This document shows positions 38,218-46,763 of a stretch of 64,000 nt of DNA, piece by piece. Source of the stretch: Comamonadaceae bacterium (GTDB lineage: Bacteria; Pseudomonadota; Gammaproteobacteria; Burkholderiales; Burkholderiaceae_C); the NCBI GenBank assembly GCA_947455465.1, contig CANGNS010000014.1:38683-102682 (forward strand), in the 5' to 3' direction. The position numbers and the translations under genes were made by a program. The notes under the pieces are model-generated. The model was not told the DNA's origin. It made no database searches and saw nothing but the letters and a program-made list of their open reading frames with translations. The number at the start of each line of letters is the position of its first letter. Positions within the stretch are counted from its first letter, which is position 1.

Positions 38218-40110
38218 ATGAACCGTTATTCCCTTTGGAAATACGCGATCCTGGTGGTCGCGATGCTTGTTGGCGGTCTGTACGCGCTGCCCAATCTGTT
38301 TGGCGAGTCGCCAGCGGTGCAGGTCTCGGCGGCCAAGGCCTCCACAGCCCTGGATTTGGGCACCGTCACCCGCGTGCAAGAGGCGCTTACCGCGGCGGGC
38401 GTCGCGCCCGAGGTGGTCAGCCTGGAGGGCAGCTCCATCAAGGCGCGTTTTGCCAACACGGACGCCCAGCTCAAGGCCAAAGGCGCGATCGAGAAAACGC
38501 TCAACCCCGAAGCGGCCGACCCGGCCTACGTGGTGGCCCTCAATTTGCTGTCCCGCTCACCCCTGTGGCTCAGCAGCTTGCACGCCTCGCCCATGTATTT
38601 GGGCCTGGACTTGCGCGGCGGCGTGCACTTTATGTTGCAAGTCGATATGCAGGCCGCACTGAGCAAAAAAGCCGAGTCGCTGGCCGGTGACGTGCGCAGC
38701 GCCCTGCGCGAGAAGAATGTGCGCCACGGCGGCGTCAGCCGCAATGGCCAGACGGTGGAAGTGCGCTTTCGCGACGCGGCCATGGTCGAGGCGGCCAAGC
38801 GCCTGCTGCAAGACCAATTTCCCGATTTGACCGTCGCCCAAAGCCAGGATGGCGCCGAGACCAAGCTGGTCGCCAGCATCCAGCCCGCTGCGGCGCGCAA
38901 AGTGCAGGAGCAGGCACTCAAGCAAAACATCACGACCCTGCACAACCGCATCAACGAGCTGGGCGTGGCCGAGCCGGTGATCCAGCAGCAGGGGCTGGAC
39001 CGCATCGTGGTGCAACTGCCCGGCGTGCAAGACACGGCCAAGGCCAAAGACATTCTGGGCCGCACGGCCACCTTGGAAATCCGCATGGTCGAAGACGGCG
39101 CCGAGGCGCGCGCCGCCGAGACCGGCACCGGCCCGGTGCCCCTGGGCGCCGAGCGTTTTCTGGAACGCAACGGCGCGCCGGTGATTGTGAAAAAACAAGT
39201 CATACTGACCGGCGAAAACCTGACCGACGCCCAGCCCGGCTTTGACAGCCAGACCCAAGAGGCGGCGGTACACCTGACGCTGGACGCCAAAGGCGCCCGC
39301 ATTTTCCGTGACGTAACGCGCGAGAGCGTGGGCAAGCGCATGGCGATTTTGCTGTTCGAAAAAGGCAAGGGCGAAGTCGTCACTGCCCCAGTGATCCGCT
39401 CGGAAATCGGCGGCGGACGGGTGCAAATTTCGGGCCGCATGACCACCGTGGAAGCGGCCGACACCGCTTTGCTGCTGCGCGCCGGCTCCTTGGCCGCGCC
39501 CATGGAAATTATCGAAGAGCGCACCATCGGCCCTTCGCTGGGCGCGGAAAACATCGCCAAGGGCTTTAACAGCGTCACCTGGGGCTTTGCCGCCGTGGCC
39601 GTCTTCATGTGCGTGTACTACATGATGTTTGGCATTATTTCGAGCGTCGCTCTGGCCTTCAATTTGCTGCTCTTGGTGGCGGTGCTGTCCATGCTGCAGG
39701 CCACGCTCACTTTGCCCGGCATGGCGGCCATGGCGCTGGTGCTGGGGATGGCGATCGATGCCAACGTGCTCATCAATGAGCGCGTGCGCGAAGAACTGCG
39801 CAACGGTGCGGCGCCGCAAGCGGCCATCCACGCCGGCTATGACCGCGCCTGGGCCACGATTTTGGACTCCAATGTAACCACCTTGATTGCCGGCCTGGCC
39901 CTGCTGGCCTTTGGCTCAGGACCGGTGCGCGGCTTTGCGGTGGTGCACTGCCTGGGTATTTTGACCAGCATGTTCTCGGGCGTGTTCTTCTCGCGCGGCG
40001 TGGTGAACCTGTGGTACGGACGCCAGAAAAAGCTCAAAACCGTGTCGATCGGCACGATCTGGCGCCCGCCGGGCTCGGATGTGGCAGTGCAAACCGGCCA
40101 GGAGAAATAA
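38218..40110 (+). CDS. secD: protein translocase subunit SecD
   Basis: The 630-residue inner-membrane RND-family protein uses the proton gradient to help release exported proteins. The first membrane segment (about 8-26) is followed by the signature YLGLDLRGGVHFMLQVD and the large periplasmic domain. Five further segments lie after residue about 455, with GMAIDANVLINERVREELR in the fourth and fifth. Length is typical for Betaproteobacteria. secF starts 3 bases later. Confidence 0.96.
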   Translation: MNRYSLWKYAILVVAMLVGGLYALPNLFGESPAVQVSAAKASTALDLGTVTRVQEALTAAGVAPEVVSLEGSSIKARFANTDAQLKAKGAIEKTLNPEAADPAYVVALNLLSRSPLWLSSLHASPMYLGLDLRGGVHFMLQVDMQAALSKKAESLAGDVRSALREKNVRHGGVSRNGQTVEVRFRDAAMVEAAKRLLQDQFPDLTVAQSQDGAETKLVASIQPAAARKVQEQALKQNITTLHNRINELGVAEPVIQQQGLDRIVVQLPGVQDTAKAKDILGRTATLEIRMVEDGAEARAAETGTGPVPLGAERFLERNGAPVIVKKQVILTGENLTDAQPGFDSQTQEAAVHLTLDAKGARIFRDVTRESVGKRMAILLFEKGKGEVVTAPVIRSEIGGGRVQISGRMTTVEAADTALLLRAGSLAAPMEIIEERTIGPSLGAENIAKGFNSVTWGFAAVAVFMCVYYMMFGIISSVALAFNLLLLVAVLSMLQATLTLPGMAAMALVLGMAIDANVLINERVREELRNGAAPQAAIHAGYDRAWATILDSNVTTLIAGLALLAFGSGPVRGFAVVHCLGILTSMFSGVFFSRGVVNLWYGRQKKLKTVSIGTIWRPPGSDVAVQTGQEK

Positions 40111-40112
40111 GC

Positions 40113-41066
40113 ATGGAATTTTTCAAAATCCGCCGCGACATTCCGTTCATGCGCCATGCGCTGGTGTTTAACCTGATTTCGCTGGCCACGTTTTTAGCTG
40201 CTGTCTTCTTTTTGTTCTCGCGCGGCCTGCATTTGTCGGTGGAATTTACCGGCGGCACGCTGATGGAAGTGGCCTACACCCACAGCGCCGATGTGCCCGC
40301 CATCCGCAGCACCGTAGACGCCTTAGGCATCAAAGACGTGCAAGTGCAAAACTTTGGCACTGCCCAGGATGTGCTGATCCGCATGCCCGCCCAAAAAGGC
40401 GGCACGGCCAGCCAGCAGAGCGAAAAAGTGCTGGCCGCTTTGCAGGCCGCCGATGCCACGGCCACCTTGCGCCGTACCGAATTTGTTGGCCCGCAGGTGG
40501 GTGACGAGTTGGCGACCGACGGCCTCAAAGCACTGGCTTTTGTGGTGCTGGGCATCATGCTTTACCTTGCAGTGCGCTTTGAGTGGAAGTTTGCAGTGGC
40601 CGCCATCATCGCCAACTTGCATGACGTGGTCATTATTTTGGGGTTTTTCGCGTTTTTTCAGTGGGAGTTTTCCCTGCCGGTGCTTGCTGCCGTTCTGGCG
40701 GTGCTGGGCTACTCGGTTAACGAGTCGGTGGTTATTTTTGACCGGATTCGCGAAAACTTTCGCCGCTTCCGCAAGATGAATACGATGGAGATCATTGACA
40801 ACGCGATTACCTCGACCATCAGCCGCACCATCATCACCCACGGTTGCACCCAGTTGATGGTGCTCTCCATGCTGATCTTTGGCGGCGCGACCCTGCACTA
40901 TTTCGCGCTGGCGCTGACGATTGGTATTTTGTTCGGCATTTATTCCTCGGTCTTTGTGGCCGCAGCGATCGCCATGTGGCTGGGCATTGCCCGCGAAGAC
41001 CTGATCAAAAGCCCAGCGAAAAAAGACGAAGACCCGAACGATCCCAACGCCGGCGCGACGGTATAA
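40113..41066 (+). CDS. secF: protein translocase subunit SecF
   Basis: The 317-residue partner of SecD starts at ATG 40113 two bases after the secD stop, behind the AGGAG inside the secD end. The family signature RGLHLSVEFTGGTLMEVAY follows the first membrane segment. The C-terminal conserved region YSVNESVVIFDRIRENFRR and TLTIGILFGIYSSVFVAA-like helices are present. The C-terminal tail ends in an Asp/Asn-rich stretch. It converges with the HTH-receiver gene, 32 bases away. Confidence 0.96.
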   Translation: MEFFKIRRDIPFMRHALVFNLISLATFLAAVFFLFSRGLHLSVEFTGGTLMEVAYTHSADVPAIRSTVDALGIKDVQVQNFGTAQDVLIRMPAQKGGTASQQSEKVLAALQAADATATLRRTEFVGPQVGDELATDGLKALAFVVLGIMLYLAVRFEWKFAVAAIIANLHDVVIILGFFAFFQWEFSLPVLAAVLAVLGYSVNESVVIFDRIRENFRRFRKMNTMEIIDNAITSTISRTIITHGCTQLMVLSMLIFGGATLHYFALALTIGILFGIYSSVFVAAAIAMWLGIAREDLIKSPAKKDEDPNDPNAGATV

Positions 41067-41098
41067 GCGCCTGAAAGCGCCATTAAGCGCGGACTGCT

Positions 41099-41695
41099 TT
41101 AGCCCAGTAGATTGCGGGCGACCCGCCCGCTGAGCGCGTCGATGTAACCCAAAAGCCGCTCGGGAGCCACTGGCTTTTGGTACAGCGTTACCCATTCGGG
41201 CAAATCGCCATCCTGGCGCGCTTCTTTGGCCGACTTGGCCGTCACCACCAGCACAGCCAGCGACTGGTAGGCCATCTCGGTGGCCAATGCCTGTATCAGG
41301 TGGTAGCCGTCAAAAGGCTGCATCATCAAGTCCGTGATGACCACATCGGGCCTTTGGCGCTCTATTTGTATCAAGGCTTGCGAGCCGTCAGCGGCCACGC
41401 TTAGGGCGACCGGGTGGGCGCTGCGCTTCATCAGCGACTCAAAATAAGCCACTTGCAAAGGGTCGTCTTCGGCCAGCAGCACACGCAGGGCGCGGCGCGT
41501 GGACAGGTCGCTGCTGCCCACACGGTTGGGCATCATCTTTTCGACGGCGTTGCGAAATATCCGGCGATGGCCGCCAGAGGTCACCCAGGCTTCTAACTCC
41601 CCGTTGGCAACCATTTTTTGTACCGTGGTAATCGATAGCCCCAGCATGCGGGCCGCTTGTTGGCTGGTAAGTACGTCGGGGGTGTCGTTCATCAC
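41099..41695 (-). CDS. excisionase/MerR-type HTH protein with C-terminal response-regulator receiver domain
   Basis: The 198-residue protein has an N-terminal helix-turn-helix of the excisionase/MerR-like type (residues 6-50: VLTSQQAARMLGLSITTVQK, then a wing VTSGGHRRI). A receiver domain follows (about 69-190) with the acidic pocket E76/D77/D78, phosphoacceptor D122 (VVITDLMMQPFDG), T152 and K174. Order is the reverse of ordinary response regulators, whose receiver comes first. No histidine kinase is near. Its upstream region contains two tandem 12-bp repeats that could be its binding sites. Role unknown. Confidence 0.88.
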   Translation of the reverse strand: MMNDTPDVLTSQQAARMLGLSITTVQKMVANGELEAWVTSGGHRRIFRNAVEKMMPNRVGSSDLSTRRALRVLLAEDDPLQVAYFESLMKRSAHPVALSVAADGSQALIQIERQRPDVVITDLMMQPFDGYHLIQALATEMAYQSLAVLVVTAKSAKEARQDGDLPEWVTLYQKPVAPERLLGYIDALSGRVARNLLG

Positions 41696-41748
41696 GAGAG
41701 CTTTATAAAGTTTGTGGAAATTGAAGAATAAATGCCATATAAATGAAT

Positions 41749-41772
41749 ATTATCAAATATTTTATCAAATAT
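41749..41772. repeat. two tandem 12-bp AT-rich repeats upstream of the HTH-receiver gene
   Basis: Two units of TTATCAAATAT plus one variable first base (41749-41760 and 41761-41772) lie in tandem, with a weaker third copy (TGAATAT) just before. They sit 54-77 bases upstream of the leftward start at 41695 and directly after the dprA stop. The 12-bp phase is close to one helical turn, consistent with a cooperative DNA-binding site. Confidence 0.55.
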
Positions 41773-42933
41773 TTAAAATTGATGGCCTTTTGCACTGCGC
41801 TGAAACTGGCCGCCCGCAAGGCGCGCCAGCGCCCCTTGCAGCTCCAAAGTCATTAAGTCGGCTTGCAGTTGCGCGGTGCTGCGGCCGGTACGGGCGTGCA
41901 GCGCCTCCAGGCTGCTGGGCTCAAAGCCCAGCGCGTCGCGCAGCGCAGGGTCCTGGTCCCATAAGGCCTGCAGAGGGTCCACCTCGGGCAGGGCATGTGC
42001 CCCACGGTCTGCTGCTGGGGCGATGTCCAGCACGTCCAAGATATCTTGGACGTTCTCGACCAAGTGCGCCCCTTGCTTGATCAGCGCATGGCAGCCGCGT
42101 GACTGCGTGCTGTGGATCGAACCGGGGATGGCAAACACGTCGCGCCCCTGCTCCAATGCCTGTTCGGCGGTGATCAGCGAGCCCGATTTGAGTGCGGCCT
42201 CCACCACCAGCGTGCCCTGTGCCAAACCCGAAATCAGGCGGTTACGGCGCGGAAAATGCGCTGCCAAGGGCGCCGTCCCCAGCGCATATTCGCTCAAAAT
42301 CACGCCGCGCTGGGCAATATGCTGCGCTAGCGTGTGGTGCTGCGAAGGGTAGACCCGGTCCAGCCCCGTGCCCACGACGGCGATAGTGGGCACGCCGCCC
42401 TCAGGGTCGGCACCGGCCAGCGCTCCCCGGTGCGCTGCGGCATCGACGCCCAAGGCCATGCCCGAGACCACGGTCAAACCCTCCTGGGCCAGTGCCTGGG
42501 CAAAGGCAAAGGCGTTGTCGCTGCCCTGGGGCGTAGGGTTACGGCTGCCAACCACGGCCACGCAGCGGCGGGCCGATGGCCAGCCGCGTTCCCACACCGG
42601 GCCGTAGCCCATGGCGTACAGCAGCAAAGGCGGGTCCTCAATGTCCAGCAGCGCGCCGGGGTAGGACCGGTCGCCCAGTGGCAACACACGCCGGTGTGCC
42701 AGATCGGCCTGCAGCCATTGCCAGGTCTGCGCGCTCAGGGTGTCCAGGTCCGGGGGGGGGTGCAGCAAAGCGCGTGCTTGGCGCTCGTGTACCACCTCGC
42801 TGAGGGTGTGCAAGCTTTGCGCAAACACCTGTTCGGGCAGGCCAAAGGCCGACAGCAGCGCCCGCGCGCTGACATTGCCGACGGCGGGCGTGCGTTGCAG
42901 GCGCAGCCAGCTGCGCAGTTCGGGCAAGTCCAT
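41773..42933 (-). CDS. dprA: DNA-processing protein DprA (Smf)
   Basis: The 386-residue protein loads RecA on incoming single-stranded DNA during transformation. An N-terminal SAM-like region (about 1-75) precedes the Rossmann core with VVGSRNPTPQG, GLTVVSGMALGVDAAAHRGAL, PRRNRLISGLA and ESALGT-like equivalents, and a C-terminal winged helix (about 320-380). A run of nine C on the coding strand (42752-42760) encodes Pro59-Pro61; a one-base slip there would end the protein early. It follows the secreted protein gene by 33 bases on the same strand. Confidence 0.93.
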   Translation of the reverse strand: MDLPELRSWLRLQRTPAVGNVSARALLSAFGLPEQVFAQSLHTLSEVVHERQARALLHPPPDLDTLSAQTWQWLQADLAHRRVLPLGDRSYPGALLDIEDPPLLLYAMGYGPVWERGWPSARRCVAVVGSRNPTPQGSDNAFAFAQALAQEGLTVVSGMALGVDAAAHRGALAGADPEGGVPTIAVVGTGLDRVYPSQHHTLAQHIAQRGVILSEYALGTAPLAAHFPRRNRLISGLAQGTLVVEAALKSGSLITAEQALEQGRDVFAIPGSIHSTQSRGCHALIKQGAHLVENVQDILDVLDIAPAADRGAHALPEVDPLQALWDQDPALRDALGFEPSSLEALHARTGRSTAQLQADLMTLELQGALARLAGGQFQRSAKGHQF

Positions 42934-42966
42934 GGTTGCTTTCGTGCGATGAAGCGCCTGGGTGGC

Positions 42967-43902
42967 TCAGAGATGGCTGAGCTGATCGCCCACGCGCACA
43001 CTGTCCGTCACCTGGGTAAGCAGCGCATACGAGAGGGTGTCAAAACACAAAAAAACCATGGCCAGCCCGTTGGCCGCCATAGGCAGGCGCATCAAAGATT
43101 GCTGGGCGTCGCTGGGGTCTTTGCGCAGATCTGCACGTCGCTCAATGCCCAGCACATGGCCAGGTTCGACGCCGTTGGCCCGCCCTTGGTCAATCACCAC
43201 GATTTGGTTTTGGCCTGCATTGCGCACCGCACCGCCATAAATCGAGACGATGCGCGCGCGCATGGGCTGGGCCGGTACGTGCGGCACGATGTCTTGCCAG
43301 CGCGCCTCGGTGCGGGGAAACAGGCGGTCGCCGGTGCGCACCTCCTGCAAGGTGTAGCGCAGCTCCAGCGCGGCCGGAACCACTACGCTGGCCTCTTTGT
43401 TGTCGCCGCCCGCAGGCTCGGACGCCTCGGCGCTAAGCAGGTAGGCGTGGCCCACCAGTTGCGCCTGCAAACCTAGGCTGGCGCCAGTGGCAGGGTCTTT
43501 CACATCGCTGGCATGGCGGTAAATACTCCACTCGCGCACCGCGCCTGCGGACAAAGTGGCCGGGCTTTGCGGGCTGCTGCGGGCAAATACCCGATCGCCC
43601 GTGGCCATGATGGAGCGACGCTCGGGGCCTGCCACGATGCGCGGGGCCGCCTCCAGCTGCGCCGCATCGACAATCCGGGGGGCGGATAAAAAGGGCTCCA
43701 TCACCGCGCGCTTGAGGGCTGCCACGGCCTCGGGCGGCAGGTCCTGGCTGCGGGCCTGCGGCAGCAGGCGCTCGCTCTCCTGAATCGAAAACTCTGGGCG
43801 CGTGCTTTGCGCCAGAACACCCGTGCAAAGGCCGCTCAGCAGCAAGGCGCAGCAGCCTTGCTGCCATCGTGGAGCAAAAAATGTCGAAGAGGCGGGAGCC
43901 AT
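42967..43902 (-). CDS. secreted protein upstream of dprA, related to LysM-containing proteins but lacking a visible LysM
   Basis: The 311-residue protein starts at ATG 43902, about 10 bases after AAGGA. Signal peptide ends near VLAQ. In other Burkholderiales the gene before dprA usually encodes a LysM peptidoglycan-binding protein with a shared C-terminal region; here that C-terminal region is recognisable (GDRVFAR, LGLQAQLVGHA, GDRLFPR, NQIVVIDQGRANGVEPGHVL, FDTLSYALL) but the N-terminal 60 residues show no LysM pattern. Probably periplasmic and envelope-related; function unknown. Confidence 0.78.
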   Translation of the reverse strand: MAPASSTFFAPRWQQGCCALLLSGLCTGVLAQSTRPEFSIQESERLLPQARSQDLPPEAVAALKRAVMEPFLSAPRIVDAAQLEAAPRIVAGPERRSIMATGDRVFARSSPQSPATLSAGAVREWSIYRHASDVKDPATGASLGLQAQLVGHAYLLSAEASEPAGGDNKEASVVVPAALELRYTLQEVRTGDRLFPRTEARWQDIVPHVPAQPMRARIVSIYGGAVRNAGQNQIVVIDQGRANGVEPGHVLGIERRADLRKDPSDAQQSLMRLPMAANGLAMVFLCFDTLSYALLTQVTDSVRVGDQLSHL

Positions 43903-44041
43903 GCAAGCTATCCTTATTAAAAAATATATGTAATTTGGTAATTATTGTCGCGAAATCCAGGTTTTCAAGGGAAATTTCCCTGCTTTATTCATAAAACCGC
44001 CAAAAAGGCGAAAATATGGGCCTTTCATTTCCTGCGCGCGC
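43903..44041. promoter_or_regulatory. AT-rich divergent region between the secreted protein gene and def
   Basis: The 139-base gap is AT-rich near 43910-43945. It contains a perfect 14-bp palindrome AGGGAAATTTCCCT at 43968-43981 and a small hairpin (CGCC/GGCG) about 15 bases further on. It must carry promoters for both genes; hexamers were not assigned with confidence. Confidence 0.4.
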
Positions 44042-44551
44042 ATGGCCTTACTTCCGATTCTTTGTTTTCCCGACCCCCGCTTGCATACCGTGGCCAAGCC
44101 GGTGGCGGCCGTGGATGCGCGCATCCGCCAGTTGTGCAGCGACATGTTGCAAACCATGTACGAGGCCAGCGGCATCGGCCTGGCCGCGACGCAGGTCAAT
44201 GTCCACGAGCGCCTGATCGTGATCGACCTGTCCCAAGAGCACGACCAGCCCCTGGTGCTGATCAACCCCGAGCTGGTCTGGACCAGCGAAGGCAAGCACC
44301 TCAATGAAGAGGGTTGCCTCTCGGTGCCGGGCATTTATGACGGCGTGGAGCGCTTTGACGCGGTGCATGTGCGCGCCCTGGACGCGCAGGGGAACAGCCG
44401 CGTGATCGAGGCCGAGGGCTTGCTGGCCGTGTGCATCCAGCACGAGATGGACCATTTGCTGGGCAAGGTGTTTGTGGAATACCTCTCGCCCCTAAAGCGC
44501 AACCGCATCAAGACCAAAATGCTCAAAGCCCAGCGCGAGGACGCGCGTTGA
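44042..44551 (+). CDS. def: peptide deformylase
   Basis: The 169-residue metalloenzyme removes the formyl group from new proteins. All three motifs are intact: [16 protein letters not shown] (metal Cys) and HEMDHL (metal His pair with catalytic Glu). Length matches E. coli Def. No clear Shine-Dalgarno is seen before ATG 44042. The stop overlaps fmt, and together they handle formyl-methionine at both ends of the cycle. Confidence 0.96.
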   Translation: MALLPILCFPDPRLHTVAKPVAAVDARIRQLCSDMLQTMYEASGIGLAATQVNVHERLIVIDLSQEHDQPLVLINPELVWTSEGKHLNEEGCLSVPGIYDGVERFDAVHVRALDAQGNSRVIEAEGLLAVCIQHEMDHLLGKVFVEYLSPLKRNRIKTKMLKAQREDAR

Positions 44552-45546
44552 GGCTGATTTTTGCCGGCACCCCGGCATTTGCACGCACGGCGCTCGAGCG
44601 CTTGCATGCGGCCGGCCACACCGTGGCCCTGGTGCTGACCCAACCCGACCGCCCCGCTGGCCGTGGCATGAAGCTGCAGCCCTCGCCGGTCAAACAATTC
44701 GCGCTGGAGCAGGGCTTGGCGCTGGCCCAGCCCACCAGTTTGCGCCTGGACGGTGTCCACGGCGAGCAGGCCGCCCAGGCCCGTGCGCTGATCGCGCAGG
44801 CCCAAGCCGAAGCCATGGTGGTTGTCGCGTACGGCCTGATCTTGCCGCAATGGGTGCTCGACGCTATGGCCGGGCCCGGGCAGCGCGGTTGCTTCAATAT
44901 CCACGCCTCTTTGCTGCCGCGCTGGCGCGGTGCCGCGCCCATCCACCGCGCCATTGAGGCCGGTGATGCCCAGACCGGCGTGACCATCATGCAAATGGAC
45001 GCGGGCCTGGACACCGGGCCTATGCTTTTGCAATCGGCGCTGCCCATCGCCCCGGACGACAGCACCGCCACCTTGCACGACCGCCTGGCAGCCCTCGGGG
45101 CCGATTTGATGCTGCACACCCTGGCCCAGGCGGACGCGCTCCAGCCGCGTGCTCAGCCCGCACAAGGCGTGTGCTACGCCCACAAAATCGAGAAAAGTGA
45201 AGCCGCCATTGATTGGCGCCAGCCGGCGCCGGCCGTTGCCCGTAAAGTGCGCGCCTGGGATCCCTTTCCCGGCGCCAGTGCCAGCCTGGGCGGCGAGACG
45301 CTCAAAATCTGGGCCGCGCAGGCGCTGGGCGCCGAAGGCCAGGCCCAAGTGGCCGCGCCGCCTGGCCAGATCCTGGCCGCCGATGGCCAAGGCATTGTCG
45401 TGGCCACCGGCGAGGGCGGCTGCCTGCGCCTGACGCAGTTGCAGCGCCCCGGCGGCAAGCGCCTGGCGGCGGCGGCCTTTTTGCAAGGCCATGCGCTGGC
45501 GCCCGGCCAGTGTTTTGCCGTGGACGCGCAGGGCGGCGCGCCCTGA
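44548..45546 (+). CDS. fmt: methionyl-tRNA formyltransferase
   Basis: The 332-residue enzyme formylates initiator Met-tRNA. The start is TTG 44548, which overlaps the def stop by 3 bases (TTGA) and gives the conserved opening [12 protein letters not shown]; no ATG or GTG is available nearby. The catalytic block [22 protein letters not shown] and the N10-formyl-THF binding region are complete, and the C-terminal tRNA-binding domain begins around residue 210. The stop overlaps the azlC start by one base. Confidence 0.95.
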   Translation: MRLIFAGTPAFARTALERLHAAGHTVALVLTQPDRPAGRGMKLQPSPVKQFALEQGLALAQPTSLRLDGVHGEQAAQARALIAQAQAEAMVVVAYGLILPQWVLDAMAGPGQRGCFNIHASLLPRWRGAAPIHRAIEAGDAQTGVTIMQMDAGLDTGPMLLQSALPIAPDDSTATLHDRLAALGADLMLHTLAQADALQPRAQPAQGVCYAHKIEKSEAAIDWRQPAPAVARKVRAWDPFPGASASLGGETLKIWAAQALGAEGQAQVAAPPGQILAADGQGIVVATGEGGCLRLTQLQRPGGKRLAAAAFLQGHALAPGQCFAVDAQGGAP

Positions 45547-46280
45547 TGTTTTGGTCCCGCCAGTACCGGGCGCATCCGGCGTACCGACAAGGTTTTTTTG
45601 ACATGCTCTCGGTCGCTCCGGGCATTGCTGCCTGGGGTTTGATGACGGGCGTGGCCATGGTCAAGTCCGGCATGAGTACGCTGGACGCGCTGGCCATGAG
45701 CTTGCTTGTTTTTGCCGGCAGCTCGCAGCTGGCCGCCATCCCCTTGCTCGCTGCCGCAGCGCCCATGTGGGTGATTTTGGTGACTGCGTTTTGCGTCAAT
45801 TTGCGCTTTGTGGTGTTTAGCGCGCATATGCGCAGCTATGTCATGCATTTGCCGCGCTGGCAGCGGATGGTGGTGGGCTATTTCACCGCCGACCTGACCT
45901 ACGCGCTCTTTACCCGCCGCTACCCGGCGCCCGCCGAGCACGAGGCCGAGCGCTTGGCCCAAACCGCCTACCTGGCGGGCAACGCCGGCATCAACTGGTT
46001 TAGCTGGATGTCGTGCAGCGTGCTGGGCGTGGCCCTGGCCAACTCGATACCGCCTGCCTGGGGCCTGGGTTTTGCCGGCGTGCTGGCGCTCACGGGCGTG
46101 CTCTGCTCTTTGGCGACCAGCCGCTTGCGGGTGCTGTCGGCCGCTTTGGCCGCCAGCGTGGCGGTGGCGGCGTATGCGCTGCCGCTCAAGCTCAATATCT
46201 TGCTGGCCATCGCCATTGCGGTGGGCTTGTGCCTGGCGATGGAAAACGCGCTCGCCCCGGCTGTGAAAGAGGAGGGCTGA
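45546..46280 (+). CDS. azlC: AzlC-type branched-chain amino-acid exporter, large subunit
   Basis: The 244-residue membrane protein starts at ATG 45546, sharing one base with the fmt stop. The AzlC signature is seen in the order PGIAAWGLMTGVAMVKSGM, VFAGSSQLAAIPLL and VNLRFVVFSAHMRSY. About eight hydrophobic segments. It works with AzlD as an efflux pair for branched-chain and related amino acids. Association with def-fmt is unusual in function but common as an arrangement in Comamonadaceae. Confidence 0.9.
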   Translation: MFWSRQYRAHPAYRQGFFDMLSVAPGIAAWGLMTGVAMVKSGMSTLDALAMSLLVFAGSSQLAAIPLLAAAAPMWVILVTAFCVNLRFVVFSAHMRSYVMHLPRWQRMVVGYFTADLTYALFTRRYPAPAEHEAERLAQTAYLAGNAGINWFSWMSCSVLGVALANSIPPAWGLGFAGVLALTGVLCSLATSRLRVLSAALAASVAVAAYALPLKLNILLAIAIAVGLCLAMENALAPAVKEEG

Positions 46281-46281
46281 T

Positions 46282-46677
46282 ATGGACGCCTTCATAGACA
46301 CGCTCTGGACCTGGCTGCAAGCGAGCAGCTGGCCGTCCAATGAGCCCTGGACGCTGATCACCATCGTGCTGATGGGTGGGGTGACCATGCTGGCGCGCTC
46401 CTTTTTCTTTATCTCCGAGACGCCCTGGTACCTGCCGCGTTGGGCCCAACGCGGCCTGGAATACGCGCCGATTGCGGCCTTGTCGGCAGTGGTGCTGCCC
46501 GAAATTGTGATGACGCGCGGCGTCTTTATACACACGCTTTGGGACGCGCGCCTGTATGGCGCCATTGCCGGGGCGGCCTATTTCTTTTGGCGCCGGGGCG
46601 GCGGGCAGGCGGTCTTGGGCACGATTGTGTGCGGCATGGCCGTGTATTTGCCCCTGCACATGGGTCTGGGTTGGTAA
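46282..46677 (+). CDS. azlD: AzlD-type branched-chain amino-acid exporter, small subunit
   Basis: The 131-residue protein has about four hydrophobic segments and begins one base after the azlC stop. The middle block [13 protein letters not shown] and [19 protein letters not shown] are typical of AzlD. It is longer than the smallest AzlD proteins because of an N-terminal extension of about 25 residues. Last gene of the def-fmt-azlC-azlD run. Confidence 0.88.
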   Translation: MDAFIDTLWTWLQASSWPSNEPWTLITIVLMGGVTMLARSFFFISETPWYLPRWAQRGLEYAPIAALSAVVLPEIVMTRGVFIHTLWDARLYGAIAGAAYFFWRRGGGQAVLGTIVCGMAVYLPLHMGLGW

Positions 46678-46699
46678 GCACCGCCTGCGCGCGCCTGCC

Positions 46700-46705
46700 T
46701 ACAAT
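46700..46705 (+). promoter_or_regulatory. putative -10 element for pgk
   Basis: TACAAT lies 59 bases before the pgk start, just past azlD, with CC before it and no clear -35. The same element precedes yajC. Confidence 0.35.
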
Positions 46706-46763
46706 CTGCCCGCATCGCCGCACCAGACGTACAAGACGCACTTTTTTCATTGATGGATCCGCC

